In this document: positions 1-11,049 of the stretch, piece by piece | Position numbering within the stretch: position 1 is the first letter of the stretch | Layout: every line of letters begins with the position of its first letter | Assembly (NCBI GenBank): GCA_030704615.1 | Contig: CM060733.1 | Coordinates: 5,642,001 to 5,706,000, forward strand | Length of the DNA stretch: 64,000 nt | From: Takakia lepidozioides | Lineage: Eukaryota > Streptophyta > Takakiopsida > Takakiales > Takakiaceae | Direction of reading: 5' to 3' | The notes under the pieces: model-generated | The model's database searches: none | Told to the model about the DNA's origin: nothing | The model's input: the letters and a program-made list of their open reading frames with translations, nothing else | Program-made: the position numbers and the translations under genes

Positions 1-163
1 AGGGGGGAGAGACAGAGAGGAGAAATATGTCCACAGGATTGTGATCATGTCTTGAAAGATGTAGAGAGGAAGTGCTTTCATCCTCTGTATCTTGACGCAG
101 AACAGTGGACAAAAAACTCCACTTTCAGAGTTGATGATTTTCTTGGGTATATGGGCAATGCAG

Positions 164-1713
164 ATATTAGGTAAGGCACTGGGGGCGGGAGTGTTACCGG
201 TGAGTGCGGTGCTCTCAGATCAGAATGTTATGCTTTGCATCAGACCTGGCGAGCATGGCAGGTGTGTGCAGTAGCTCCATCTTTTGACCTCTTGAAGATA
301 GATACATCATAAGTTACTGACATTATTGTACATCAATCAATCCATGTTTGTGTGGGCTTTATGCACTGACGAAGGCTGCGTGGATGGCAGTACCTTTGGA
401 GGAAACCCTTTGGCAAGTGCAGTGGGCATTGCTGCACTGGAAGTAGTGCAAGAAGAAAAACTCTCTGAAAGGTAGTGTGTCTCTGTTTGATGCTCTTCTG
501 CCCCACCCCTTTCTCTGGTAGTCTGCTCTTTAGTCTTGTGTAATGAAGCCAACTTCAAATTGCCTTCTGTATTCCTGGTAGAATTCTAGCGTGATTTCAG
601 AAAGAAGAGATGTCTATTCTTAAAGACTTAGCTGCCATAGCTTGTGACCCATAGACAGCACACCATATTCAGACAGAGAAGAAAGGATGGAAGAGGCAGG
701 AGGCGACAAGGAGAGCAGTATCTGGCCCTTTCTAAGGGACTCACTCCTGCGAAGATAGTTGATTCTTGCATTTTTTCTTCAGAAGCGCTTTATTTCAGAG
801 TCAGTTAAACATAGAGCTTGCAGCATTCTGTGAGGTTCTCAGAGAAAGGAAGAAGAAATGGGAAGGAAACACAACCAACTTCAGTAGCAGGGACGCAAGT
901 AGAACAACGAAGGACCATAGAGAACAGACCACAGTAAGAGAGACATGGCATGCACATTGGAAATTTTGGGAATGAGACAAATAACAGTGGGATTTTGTTG
1001 GGGGTAGGTTGGTAAACAATAAGAGTACAACTGGCATGGAGAAAGTGAGATGCTGGAGAGTGACAGCAGGGTAAATTGTGGGCCTTGTTGGGCCAGAGCA
1101 GCGAAGGTAGGGGAGGAGTTCAGGGAGCAGCTACGCTCAGTGCAAAATGCCTACCCTGACTTGGTCAAAGAGGTCCGCGGCCGTGGTCTTTTGAACGCAG
1201 TGGAGCTATTTTCATCGGCGGAGTTCTCAGCTATGGATGTGTGTCTGGGTCTGAAGGACCGAGGAATTCTGTCCAAGCCCACACATGACACTATCATTAG
1301 ACTTTCGCCACCTCTTACCATTAGGTCATTCGTCACTTGCTGTCCCTCAGCCAAAACCCTTTTTTGTGGTAGGAAGCTACGTGGGGTGCTTAGAACTGAG
1401 AAACAAGGTTTATTCAGCTTTGAGTTGTGTACATTGTCTTGGTTTACATTTCATTGTACTACGTCATGTGGATGGAGCAAAGAGCTCCTAGTTCTCTAGA
1501 TCCAACTGCCCTCAGATGTCACCTCTGTTCTTAACCTCTCCTTTTTTGTGCAGGCAAGAGCAGTTGCAAGAGGCAGCCAAGGCTCTGAAAGACGTCTTTG
1601 AATTTGACATGGTCAACATGAAGCTTCGCTCGGAAGGCCGGATTCCCCAGAAAACTGAGGCTTGTGATCGCTGTGGACGCTACAAATATGAGATGCCTGA
1701 GACTGATCTCTAA
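164..1713 (+). CDS. OAT: Ornithine delta-aminotransferase, C-terminal half (5' end outside window)
   Basis: Mitochondrial PLP enzyme that moves the delta-amino group of ornithine to 2-oxoglutarate, giving glutamate semialdehyde (arginine catabolism, proline link). Exons read from GT/AG sites and phase: 164-261, 391-471, 1097-1324, 1554-1713. The first carries [17 protein letters not shown], containing the lysine that binds PLP in this family; the next carries [12 protein letters not shown] and [11 protein letters not shown]; the third [12 protein letters not shown] and [14 protein letters not shown]; the last ends with ECDRCGR-like [12 protein letters not shown] and a stop. The CDRCGR tail is typical of plant OAT. 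All junction phases close (2-2, 2-2, 2-2). Upstream exons (N-terminal half, transit peptide) lie before base 1; no exon was recognised in 1-163. No defect is visible in the part present. Confidence 0.93.
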
Positions 1714-1988
1714 GCTCTCTTACTGACTTTTTTGCAGTTCCTTTTAATCATTCGGAGCTGATGTGGTGAGTTAGGACTGTGTAGTCTGTAGAGGGCTACT
1801 GTAGAAGGGGAGCTGCAGTTCGGGGAATTATGATCCAAAGTATACTGTTGTCAGAAGATGGAGTTCGGTCTGGTTTGGTGCACACGTTATGTGCAATCAC
1901 TGGATGCCCCAGTATGTGAAGATCTTGTGAATTGATCAGTGCGATTATAATGTTGTCCGTTTGTATTTAGGCAGGAAAAAATACTGCC

Positions 1989-2640
1989 ATGATATTATTT
2001 ATGACACCAAATCCCTCTCTCTCTCTCTCTCTCCATTTCCTGAAACAATGTCTAGGGTATTCTCGTCAGAGAGCGACCCACTTCGGACCATCAACCTGCA
2101 CTTCTGTTCACCGACTTTCAAAATGTGACGCTGAGCCTAGGCCCTGGCCATGCTGGGTCGAATTGCTGGGCAGCTCACAGAGACCAGATTGACGCTTGTA
2201 TGAAGGGCTTTCCAGAGGAAATCTGTAAAGCTCGACCTAAATTGTGTATGTCCATGCAAGTCCCAGTACTGGAGTGCGCCTGACAAAGGTAGTGTCTGTT
2301 CCCTCTTGTTCCACCCAAACTTGGCCTGGGTCTATGGCTACAAGGCTATGGCTAATGTCGTCTTGAAAGTACATCCCCCCCCCCCCCTTCTCTCTCTCTC
2401 TCTGTGTCTCTCTCTTGTGCGCGGGGTCAATGGCCACAAGGCTACGGCAAACAATGTCTTATGAGTACAATCTGTCTCTCTCTTGTTGGTTTCTGTAGTT
2501 TTTGTGTGTTATGGGACCTTGTGTCCCTCTGTGGATATTACAAAGCCTTCTCCTCCCCTCTCTCTTTGTGTTGAGAAATGCATCCTCGGAATTATCCATC
2601 AGGAGAGGTCAGAAGTATGACAGTATAAAGCACCATTTCA
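1989..2640 (+). repeat. LINE 3' end relic
   Basis: After a CT-rich run, bases about 2060-2215 match, with many differences, the C-terminal end of the LINE ORF seen on the plus strand at 63296-63480 and on the minus strand at 52569-52790 (a PLFTNFxxxEAEPKA-type segment ending in a DACVKGF-type motif). Downstream, about 2315-2365 and 2420-2472, come two copies of the 3'-UTR word 'ggccacaaggctacggca' with variants, also seen near 49790, 52385, 52440 and 58770. Frames are broken. It sits just behind the OAT gene. Confidence 0.7.
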
Positions 2641-3127
2641 TTCAGTTTTCTGTCAAAGCATGAAGGCAGTGTTTAGACTATGATCCTTTCCCCACAAGAT
2701 GCCAAGCCCTCCATTCCAAGTTTCTCTTTCTTGTTGATGCACCACCCTCCATATGTACTGAGGACAGGTTGATTGTATCCCTCAATCAATTGCTTCTTAG
2801 TGCTGGAGAATGTTATCTGTTACAGAAACTTAATCATGGATTCTCTTTGAAGAGGCCCACAAAGTGGGAGGGGCAGGCATGATGCAACTCAAAGCAAACT
2901 TAGGTAGTTGATGAGAAGAAACAAGAAACCACTTGCTCAAAGCCCTGCAGTTGCTGGGGTGCTTCCATGAGACAGAGAAGTCTTGGGAATGCTTGTTTGA
3001 TTTCTTGCTTGTCAATGCATTGTCACCACACAGAGGCTGGCACCTCCGATTGTCACCTCAGATGGGCACCTCAGGGCGATAGAGTGAAGGGCTGGGCTAT
3101 GGCGGGGAAGCTCGGGGAGGAGCAGGC

Positions 3128-3790
3128 ATGCGGGGGATGAGCGCGGCCACGCTGGTGGTGTATTCAGGAGCTTACCTCTTCCTAGTGTTCTTTGCGGTGT
3201 GTTTGGCAACTGGGTTGTACTATCTTGCCGAGCTTGTGGAGGAGTACACGAGATTGACTCGCAGAATTATCAATTACAGCATCAAGGCTGTGATAGCGAT
3301 CCATGTGCTGCTGCTGCTATTCGATCGACTGCCGCTCCTTTGCATCGGATGTGGAATTTTAGCTCACTTGTTGTACTATCGGCTGCTCAAGACATTCCCG
3401 TATATCAGCCTTACTTCCAATGAGTTTCTTGCAAGCGTAGGGTTGTTGGTGGCGAGCCATATTGCGTGGTTTAGATTCTTTATGAGCGACCCAAGATGCG
3501 CGTACTTGAGTGTGGAATGGTTGCTGGGATTCTTGCTCCTCATGGTCTGGATTGTACCTTTCGCCTTCTTCATTTCGATGGCTGCCAATGAGAGCGTGCT
3601 TCCAGGTGGTGCGGGATACCAGGGTTATAGCAATCTTGGGGTTTCCTTGGAAGGGGATGGATCCCACAGGAGTCGCCGCACACAGGGTCAGTTATTAGGG
3701 TTTCTTAATTTCCTTAGACATAAGAGGGATGAAGTTCTCCCTTTGGTGGCTGAGCGCCTTCCATCAGCTCAGAGGGTAAAGCCTCTGTAG
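3128..3790 (+). CDS. TEX261: TEX261/SVP26-family ER-Golgi membrane protein
   Basis: Single-exon gene, 220 residues against about 200 in animals and yeast. The family (yeast Svp26) is a COPII cargo adaptor that helps type II membrane proteins leave the ER. Hydrophobic segments lie near residues 10-30, 45-60, 63-80, 98-116 and 131-151, with the charged loop YYLAELVEEYTRLTRRII after the first. The middle shows LKTFPYISLTSNEFLASV and VASHIAWFRFF, strongly conserved in the family. The polar tail from about residue 152 is presumably cytosolic. The first ATG is used here; the second, three codons on, is equally possible. No introns and no frame breaks. Its neighbours are unrelated. Confidence 0.9.
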   Translation: MRGMSAATLVVYSGAYLFLVFFAVCLATGLYYLAELVEEYTRLTRRIINYSIKAVIAIHVLLLLFDRLPLLCIGCGILAHLLYYRLLKTFPYISLTSNEFLASVGLLVASHIAWFRFFMSDPRCAYLSVEWLLGFLLLMVWIVPFAFFISMAANESVLPGGAGYQGYSNLGVSLEGDGSHRSRRTQGQLLGFLNFLRHKRDEVLPLVAERLPSAQRVKPL

Positions 3791-5156
3791 GTCCAGTTAT
3801 ATCGTGATTTCTGTAAGGGCCTTCCCATCTCTCGATCTCTTTTTCAGAGGTGAGGCTGCGATGCAGATTCAGATGCTACTTATTGTAGTGAAATGCCATA
3901 TCGATACACTGTCAGTTGGAATAGATGTGTTGAGCTGATGTTGTGTGCATGGAGCTGTACATGATAGAATAATTAGAGGATTGCGGTTGGCCCACAGATG
4001 TCATTTGGTTTGGCTCCCTCACCAACATGATCTGACATTGGTTCTGTAGAAACAGGTATATGTCTATATACTCTCTTCAAAGGGGTCTGTTCGTAGCATG
4101 CAGATCCACCTTGGATAGACGACTTGTTACAATTCTTTCTGTGGGCCTTTAGCCTCTTCCAATTTTTTGTGCCCTCTTGTGGGTTTTGTAAGTAGCCTCC
4201 CTTGTAGGCAAACCAATATATTTTGAACTTGCCCGATTCTGTGGCTATGCTTCATTCAAGAGAAGTCTGCTCACTAGGGTTAGAATGGGGAATATTTATG
4301 ATACAAAATTCTTTTGGTAGCTGCAACAAGGATGTCCCGTGCTTTAAGTTGTCTAATCCATTGCTTTAATTCGGAGTCTGTGTGGCCCCCAAGGGTACCC
4401 ATGGGTCAGGGGCTGGAAAGATGAAGCCTAACACAATTAGACGGCCACAGGATCTTTCTGTACGTCACACATCCAACTAGGTTACTGATGTGTTTCAATG
4501 ATGGCCTCAGTGAGGCAACGGGATTAATGTTAGAGAGTTGTAGAGCAGGTTCAGCTCAACAGCCTGCAGGTAGTTCTATGTTATATGCTGTCTGGAAAAT
4601 TAGATGTAGATGTCTAGATATGCTGCTTAAAATAGCTATTGTAATAATATAGTTTCTTAGAGGGAGACGATCTCTGGAGGCCATGGAAAGAGGTTGGAAA
4701 GGCGGCCAAAGCAGTGTAAATCGTCAATTTTTTTCGCAATTGTTTGACTGGCAGTTCTAGACCGAGTGGGAGTGTCTTCTGATCTGTGAAGCCTACTATC
4801 TTCAACAGTCACGTGAGGCAGGTTTGATGTGCAAGAGACTCTTTTTGTGGCATACCAGAGACAGAGCTTGCGAAACCAGCCATCTGTAGCGACCAGCTAT
4901 GGGGATGGCATTGTTTCCACTTCTTCTCTGTCACTGTCCGTTGGCCCTAGGGTTTGTGTCAGAGCTGCATCCTTTGTAAGGAGCTGCATCCTTTGTAAGT
5001 TGCTGTCATTGAAGCTGCTTAATTCCTCCTCCTCCTTCTATGCTTAAAACTGCAGGTTGGAGTTCAACATCTTCTCTTATGGTAAATATTAAGTGTGTGT
5101 AGAACAAGGTTTTTGATCCCTCCCTCCCTCCCTCCCTCCATGGTAGCCCGAGTGGC
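3791..5156. other. Intergenic region with no recognised gene
   Basis: This holds the presumed TEX261 3' UTR and unassigned DNA. A short direct duplication of a 20-base word lies at about 4963-4999 ('gagctgcatcctttgtaag' twice), and a CCCT run lies at about 5119-5140. I see no coding signal. Confidence 0.6.
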
Positions 5157-5284
5157 TGGGTGTCTGAAACTAAGGAAGGACGAAACACTCTCAGAGTTTA
5201 ACCCTTAAGTGCCCAGACACTGGGTGTCTGAAACTAAGGAAGGACGAAACACTCTCAGAGTTTAACCCTCAAGTGCCCAGACAC
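5157..5284. repeat. Tandem duplication of a 64-bp unit carrying a TTAA end motif
   Basis: Bases 5157-5220 and 5221-5284 are two nearly identical 64-bp copies; I see one mismatch (CCCTTAAGT against CCCTCAAGT). Each contains TTAACCCTTAAGTGCCCA or its one-base variant, which recurs inverted at 7084-7101. The left end of the element therefore appears doubled. Confidence 0.9.
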
Positions 5285-7097
5285 ATTTTCACGCCTCTCA
5301 TTTTTTTAATAATAGGGTCATGAATACACGGGCGGGCCCCGCCAGTACGGCTCTTGGGGTGAGCTCATAAGCCCATCGCCCATTCACCGGGTCGGCCAGA
5401 TTCTGAAATTTTTCTTAAATTCTTGTTGATCTACTACTGTGGCGGACCTTCTAGCGGACTGGCAGACCCTTTCGACATAATATATATTTAATAATACACA
5501 TTACTACCGCAATACAACTTGATAGGATTTGAACACCACATCTTGTATTTATTATTCATTGCTCTTAACCACCACACTACCCGCCACTTTGTACAAACCT
5601 TTGCAATAACTAATGTTTTATGTGCATATTGTGGGCCCCAGCAGACTAACTCATGTGTTTTATGGCCCAGCAGGCCAGCTTGCCGGGCAGACCCAGCAAC
5701 AGACTGGCCGGGTAGGGGGCGCTCCTACCCTCCGCAACCCCCTATGCCACACGCGGGCCCCGCCGCAGCCACACGCGCAGGCATTCATGACCCTATTATT
5801 GTTAAATGAGAAGCCATTTTCACCCTCTCGTGGAAAAACATGACCCTGGCCCACAAAAACATTTTTATCTGGAAAATCTCTATGTCCCTGTAAAACTGAC
5901 CGTTGGAATTACTTCCCGCCTACCCCACCTGCCACAAAAAGTTTCATCTAATTCCAACCGCCAGATCAGAAGATTATAAAGTGTAGAGTGGGGACCAAAA
6001 AAACTCTTCACTAAGAAATAGGGGAAAAAAAAATCATGGGATCTGTTATCAGGTTTTTTTTTTTTTTTTTTTTTCCCTCAATTCTGGAATAAATGCAATA
6101 TTTAACGTTAAAAAAGAAAATAGGTGCCAAAAAAAGCAGTTTTTTCCTCATATTTGGGAAGTTTTAATTTCTCTTTTTTTAGAGTCTCAAGAATGTTGTA
6201 CCATACCTGATAACACACATCCTCATAATTTTTCAGTTTTTTCTGAAATGTTCTCAAGTGGGCTCCTTTGTAGTGACAAATTGGGGGGGTCAAAATATGC
6301 CATTTTCTTTGGGCAGGACAAAATATCTCTTCCTAAAATTATACAAACAAATTCAGCCGTTCAACTCTTAATCCCTCCGGTTGAAGTGTCATGAACATCC
6401 ATATGAGATCCCAAAAAAAATTTGGGACCAATCGGTAATTGCCCTCACATCTTTAGGTTCCCTGCCCAAGACTTCAAATGCACACCTATGTTATAGCCTT
6501 CAGGCCTAGGATATTTGGAGCCATAGCCCAGCAGGGCACGGGGTTTGGGAGCTCTTCTGGCTTACCCGGCCCTGCTTTCATGGGGGGCCACTCCACCCTC
6601 AACCCTCTCAAACCCCCGCCCTAGGTTTGGCCCACCCCTAGTGGCGTTTTCTCTACTGCCATCGCGGCTGCACTCCCTCCAGCCCGCCCTGCATGGCGTT
6701 AGCCGGAGCTGCCATCGCCGTCGATTCAAGCTAGGGCCCAGGCCTGCGCCGGGCGCCATGCCCCCAGCCGGGCAATCAAGGGGTTTGGGGGAGCGTGCCG
6801 CCCTAACCTTTATGGGGTATCTTTCAGTCGCCCTAACCTGACCGCAGTTGCCATGTCAGCAACTTGGGCAGGTTAGGGGGGCCAAATGGGCCTCAAAAAG
6901 CTGAGTGTGCCCCCTTCCAATTGGTCCAGACCCATACCCCTTTCAGGCATTGACCAATTGGCCAATGCCATATGAAGGAGGACCCGATTTTCTATCGATT
7001 GAGCCCAAAAAAGGCCCAATCAGCCTTAACCACAGGAAGTTATGGCTGGTTAAGCAAACCCAACCGACCCAGAATCGGTCGCTTGGGCACTTAAGGG
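5202..7097. mobile_element. TTAA-flanked terminal-inverted-repeat element, non-autonomous, piggyBac-like ends
   Basis: The left end reads TTAA then CCCTTAAGTGCCCA (TTAA at 5198-5201). The right end reads TGGGCACTTAAGGG then TTAA (TTAA at 7098-7101). The 14-bp ends are perfect inverted repeats and TTAA flanks both sides. TTAA target duplication with ends starting CC is the signature of piggyBac elements. No transposase is readable inside, so this would be a non-autonomous copy of about 1.9 kb. It contains GC-rich patches (about 5690-5790, 6570-6800), a poly-T run near 6056 and an internal inverted pair. TTAA also occurs inside the end motif itself, so the exact boundary is uncertain. Confidence 0.55.
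5284..5826. repeat. Inverted repeat pair inside the TTAA element
   Basis: Left arm about 5284-5340 (attttcac...ctcattt...aataatagggtcatgaat...gggcggggccc-like) is the imperfect reverse complement of about 5752-5826. About 60 bp per arm enclose roughly 410 bp. It may be a smaller foldback element nested in the larger one, or an inner terminal repeat. Confidence 0.65.
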
Positions 7098-7369
7098 TTA
7101 AGAGGGACCTTATAAACCCATTACTAGCTTAGAGCCTGTTTCTTTTTCCTTTTTCTTTTTTAAAAAATAAAATAAAAGGGAAACACCTGGGAGCGACAGC
7201 TCACAAATCAGGCCCCTTATGGCCTGTTTCCATTGTGACATCACAGGGCTTTATAGTGACATGTACTCATTGATACAAACTATAATAATCTAACCCCTAA
7301 TCATGGGATATGTTATTCAGGTTTTTGGGCCCACCACTCACTCTGCTTTTTGCACCTCTCACAAACAAG

Positions 7370-8130
7370 CGGCTAGGCGTGTAATGGCTCCTCCTCAAGG
7401 CCAAGTGTATAGGTTTGTGATCATTCCAATAGACTTTTATACCACCATATATGCATGGTTGATTTTCATTGGCATTTGTCCATTAACTGTGGAATGTAGT
7501 AGCCTTAGAAATTCATTTAAATTTATTATTATTATTATTTTATATTTTCAAAATTATTCTGATTTTCTTCGTGATTGTGTTCTTCATTAGATACATGTTG
7601 CATATCATTGTCATCACTAGCTGCATTGGAGAAGCAGCAAACATGACTAATTTATGCCTCTCTATATGATGGAATATTAACAAAGCCAACATAATCAATT
7701 TCGGATATATTTTTGGACTTACAGTCGGATCTATATTCTAACAATATTTTAAGAGCAATGCAACATTTAGCTTCCCTATGTGGCAAAGAGACAAAAATGA
7801 TTGTGTTCCCTTAAAGTTAGATGAAGTGCACAATACTCAGATGATGACGTACATGACGATAAATGAAACACAATCATTTTTATGTCATAATTTGCCTCAA
7901 AAAGCTACCATTTGATTGTTCTTTAAAATATCATTTACAATATAAATCTCTATATTTGTTAAGAAATGTTCATCCAAATTTAACTATGTTAGCTTTGTGC
8001 ATGGTATTGTGGATTTAATGTACTCCATGTAAGTCCATGATGTTGTAGCTAGTCGTGTAATGGCTCTTTTTTAGATTCTACAAAATACTATTAAACATTT
8101 AGAATAGATGAGATGTGACAATATTGAGAG
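7370..8130 (-). mobile_element. Internally deleted Helitron derivative next to the main copy
   Basis: Bases about 7380-7530 resemble the end of the endonuclease region at about 8050-8280 (shared words near 7419 and 8160: 'tgtgatcattccaataga', then 'ggcatttgtcca', then 'tgtagtagcct'). Bases about 7555-7870 resemble 14995-15310 in the Rep/N-terminal half (shared 'attttcttcgtgattgtgttcttca', with 'aaagccaacataatcaa' downstream). The end of the last gene is thus joined directly to the front of the first, with everything between lost. The same strand as the main copy makes it look like a head-to-tail deletion derivative. Confidence 0.55.
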
Positions 8131-8136
8131 ACGTGA

Positions 8137-8808
8137 TTAGGTAGTTTGAAAACCAGGTTTGTGATCACTCCAATAGGCTTCTGTAACAGCAGACGTGCAT
8201 TGTTGATTTTGGGCATTTGTCCAAATGTGATCCAAATGTGAACCGTAGATTGTAGTAGCCTCGGAAAATTGAAGTTTCATATGAAAATTATTCATAAATT
8301 GTTTTAGTTGATTGGTTGAAGGATTTTGCTCTAACATATTCACATTAAAATCTCCTATAATTATTGTAGGACAACAATGTGTGATATTATTAAGAATAAT
8401 CCCAAGATGGGATAAAAATATAATCAATGAAAGAGGCGGAGGTTATATACTGTGACGATGTTTATAGCTCTTCGCGTATTTTTATTAAATAATGCAGTTA
8501 TATATTCGGCACCATTATGTGAAAATGTTTCATGGGATGTTAACGACATACTTTTACCATACAATATCATTGTACCTTGACTAGCATGTACAGCCACATA
8601 CGGATATTTTGAATGATTGACGAATAAATTGCTGGTTTGAATTTTCCAGACTGAAATGAGTTTCATTCAAACATAAAATATGGAATGTTTGTAAATTATA
8701 ATCTGCAAAAACATCATCTTTGTATAATGACAATGATCTAGTGTTCAAAGATTGTACAATTACATGTGATTGTCGATAGTTGTTAAAACAGGAATTAAAA
8801 GTTCTCAA
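8137..8808 (-). pseudogene. Helitron (Helentron-type) apurinic-like endonuclease domain, broken
   Basis: Three overlapping minus-strand frames join into an endonuclease/exonuclease/phosphatase fold. In order: VQSLNTRSL and LCLNETHF (start), YVAVHASQGTMILY (middle), PTIIIGDFNVNM and YGSHLDHIWTN and YWSDHKP (end). GDFN, LDHIWTN and SDHKP correspond to the catalytic motifs of this fold. Helentron-type Helitrons carry this domain after the helicase, which is the order here. At least two frame changes are needed, so it is dead. Confidence 0.8.
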
Positions 8809-10648
8809 CGTGCAATAGTACGTAGTCGTTTCATTTCCTCAGCAACGCCATTATCAGTGCGGAAATTTTGTAGTTGCAAGTTTGCTAAAAGATACAAAAT
8901 TTCTTTTCTTCGAATACGAGACAAAACAATATAGCTTAATCCATGTTTATTAATACCGGTAGGATCAAATGCCAAATAATCCATTGTTAAGCCTTGTGAA
9001 CGGTGGATGGTTCGAGCAGCAAATTGAATCGAAAATTGTGTTCTAGTAATTATATGAGATGTATTAGGCCCAATTTGAATCTCTTTGAAATAGGTTGAAT
9101 AGGAGTCCATAAAGGATCTATTGTAGAATCATATAAATGTGAGTTAGCACATGTAGCAATACCGGATTTAACATTGAAAATTTGTATCCATATCAAATGA
9201 GTAGATGTTTGAATATTCTATCTCCTCCATACAAGATTGTCATGTGTCGCATAATTTCCAGCACACAACTCTACTAACATTTCTTTTTTAACCTTAATAG
9301 TTGTATGTAGACATGCAGTATTAGATGCATTATCAAGTAACTTAAAAGAAGCAGGACATGTATCATGATGTTTATCAATGGCTTCAAAAATATATACAGA
9401 TCCTTTAGTTTGCTCAAAAGCTAGTTGATTATGCATGAGCATGGATTTGTTTGTATAATATAAATGAGGGAATGCAGGATCGTTAGGCGGAGGCCGACAA
9501 CATTGTTAATTAATACTGTCTATATTGTGTTGAGTTGCTAAGGCTGTTCGCAATCTATTCAATATGTCAATAAATTCACTGTATGTCTGACGCATCACTT
9601 GTGTCAATTTGTAGCATTTAATACAATCTTGCCAAAAACTTGGGACTAAAGCATATGGACCTACAGTTTTTTTTTTGAAAACCCAACTATCTCCCACTGG
9701 TGGTGCTTAATAAAAATCTCATGTGATAAGGACATCTAGATTACCAAAAAAATGACTATGACCTCGTTTGATTGACCTTAATTGTAAGTATGCAAATGTA
9801 AGTATTATGTTTCATATTAGTGAAATTTCATCTAATACCAAAAGTTGTAAATCTGGTTCAGGAGAGGGTTGAATTCTGGGATTTGTTGTGCTTGAATATA
9901 ATGAGGCATCCTGAGATTGACCACTGGATTCTTGCTGGAGAAAATATTTTATTAGTGTATTTAATCACTCTGAACTAAGTGAAGGCAATTCTTTGCAATT
10001 GAGAAGGATGCTAAGCCCAGAGTGTACGGTTGTGTCATCAATATTAAAAGCTGTTTTTCCTGTATATGCCATCAAAATCATTTTTTTCTTTAGCGGATCA
10101 GCTTGTGGATGTCTATTATAGATTCGTAATAATCCTTGAATTATAAGTAATAGTGTAAAAAAATTTCCCGTTCCTGCTCACTTAGTCATAAATAAATGTA
10201 GTGGTTTGTCAGGATACAAACGTTTTCTATACATACAGTCATAAAAAATAGCTCTTTGCTCAAAATTAAGTTTGCGCAATTCAGCCAAAAAAGTTGTGGA
10301 AGGAATCATATTGTCACGTATGCTACAAACATCCATTTCAAGTATCGTCGATGTTCTAATTTGCGGTTTGCAATGGAATTCAATGTTTATATCATAAGAC
10401 TCTACTCCAGTACAATTAGTTAATGATTTAGGAACATAATCATCGTCGACTGTCATAAAAGTATCCATCCATATGCTAGAGTTATTTATTTGTGCCAATT
10501 CATGAGCTTTTGATTCTAAATTATTCCAATCAGTTATAGTATTGTTATTATATTTTGAAAACGTATATATAAACTTTTTACGAACAACATTGTATTTGTA
10601 TTTTATAAAAAAGCTTTGTTCATTTTGCCCATAGGTACCCCTAACCAA
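8805..10648 (-). pseudogene. Helitron PIF1-like helicase region, broken
   Basis: Read on the minus strand from 10648 downward: LNFEQRAIFYDCMYRKRLYP and PLHLFMT lead into the Walker A region, which is damaged (a stop and AGTGN-like residues instead of GGAGTGKT, about 10150-10180). Then MILMAYTGKTAFNI and VHSGLSI (about 10010-10100), LVLDEISLI-like residues (about 9830-9850), FWQDCIKCYKLTQVMRQT (9506-9697), CAGNYATHDNLVW (9218-9442) and the last motif TIHRSQGLTMDYLAFDPTG with LSRIRRKE (8805-9110). These are the ordered motifs of eukaryotic Helitron SF1 helicases. Stops and frame changes separate the pieces. Confidence 0.88.
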
Positions 10649-10887
10649 TCACATACAAAGGGGCACTAATGAAAACGGTTAAGAATCACAAAATTAAAAC
10701 TATGCATCTTGGCATGATGCATATATTACTCATGAGCCATCCATTGTATTTGTATTTGCTCATGAGTAATATATGTATCATGCCAAGATGCATAGTTTTA
10801 ATTTTGTGATTCTTAATTGTTTTCATTAGTGCCCCTTTGTATGTGATTGGTTAGGGGTACCTATGGGCAAAATGAACAAAGCTTTTG
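10609..10887. repeat. Long near-perfect palindrome with about 130-bp arms
   Basis: Left arm about 10609-10738 and right arm about 10759-10887 are reverse complements with only a few mismatches; the loop is about 20 bases. The left arm includes the upstream end of the helicase relic (the GTYGQNEQS codons), so the right arm is an inverted copy of helicase sequence. The transcript would fold into a long hairpin. Confidence 0.92.
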
Positions 10888-11010
10888 CTTGGATGCATTG
10901 AGCATCAAAAATTTTGCATGAAAATAAAAAGCCAATGGTCACTAGATGCCAAGAAGGAATACAAAGAGAATGCACTAATTCACACTTGGAAATTCCAAGT
11001 TTGGCTCAGG

Positions 11011-11049
<39 letters not shown>

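Noticed and set aside
6545-6841. 98-residue plus-strand frame
   Set aside because: GC-rich low-complexity part of the TTAA element with no domain.
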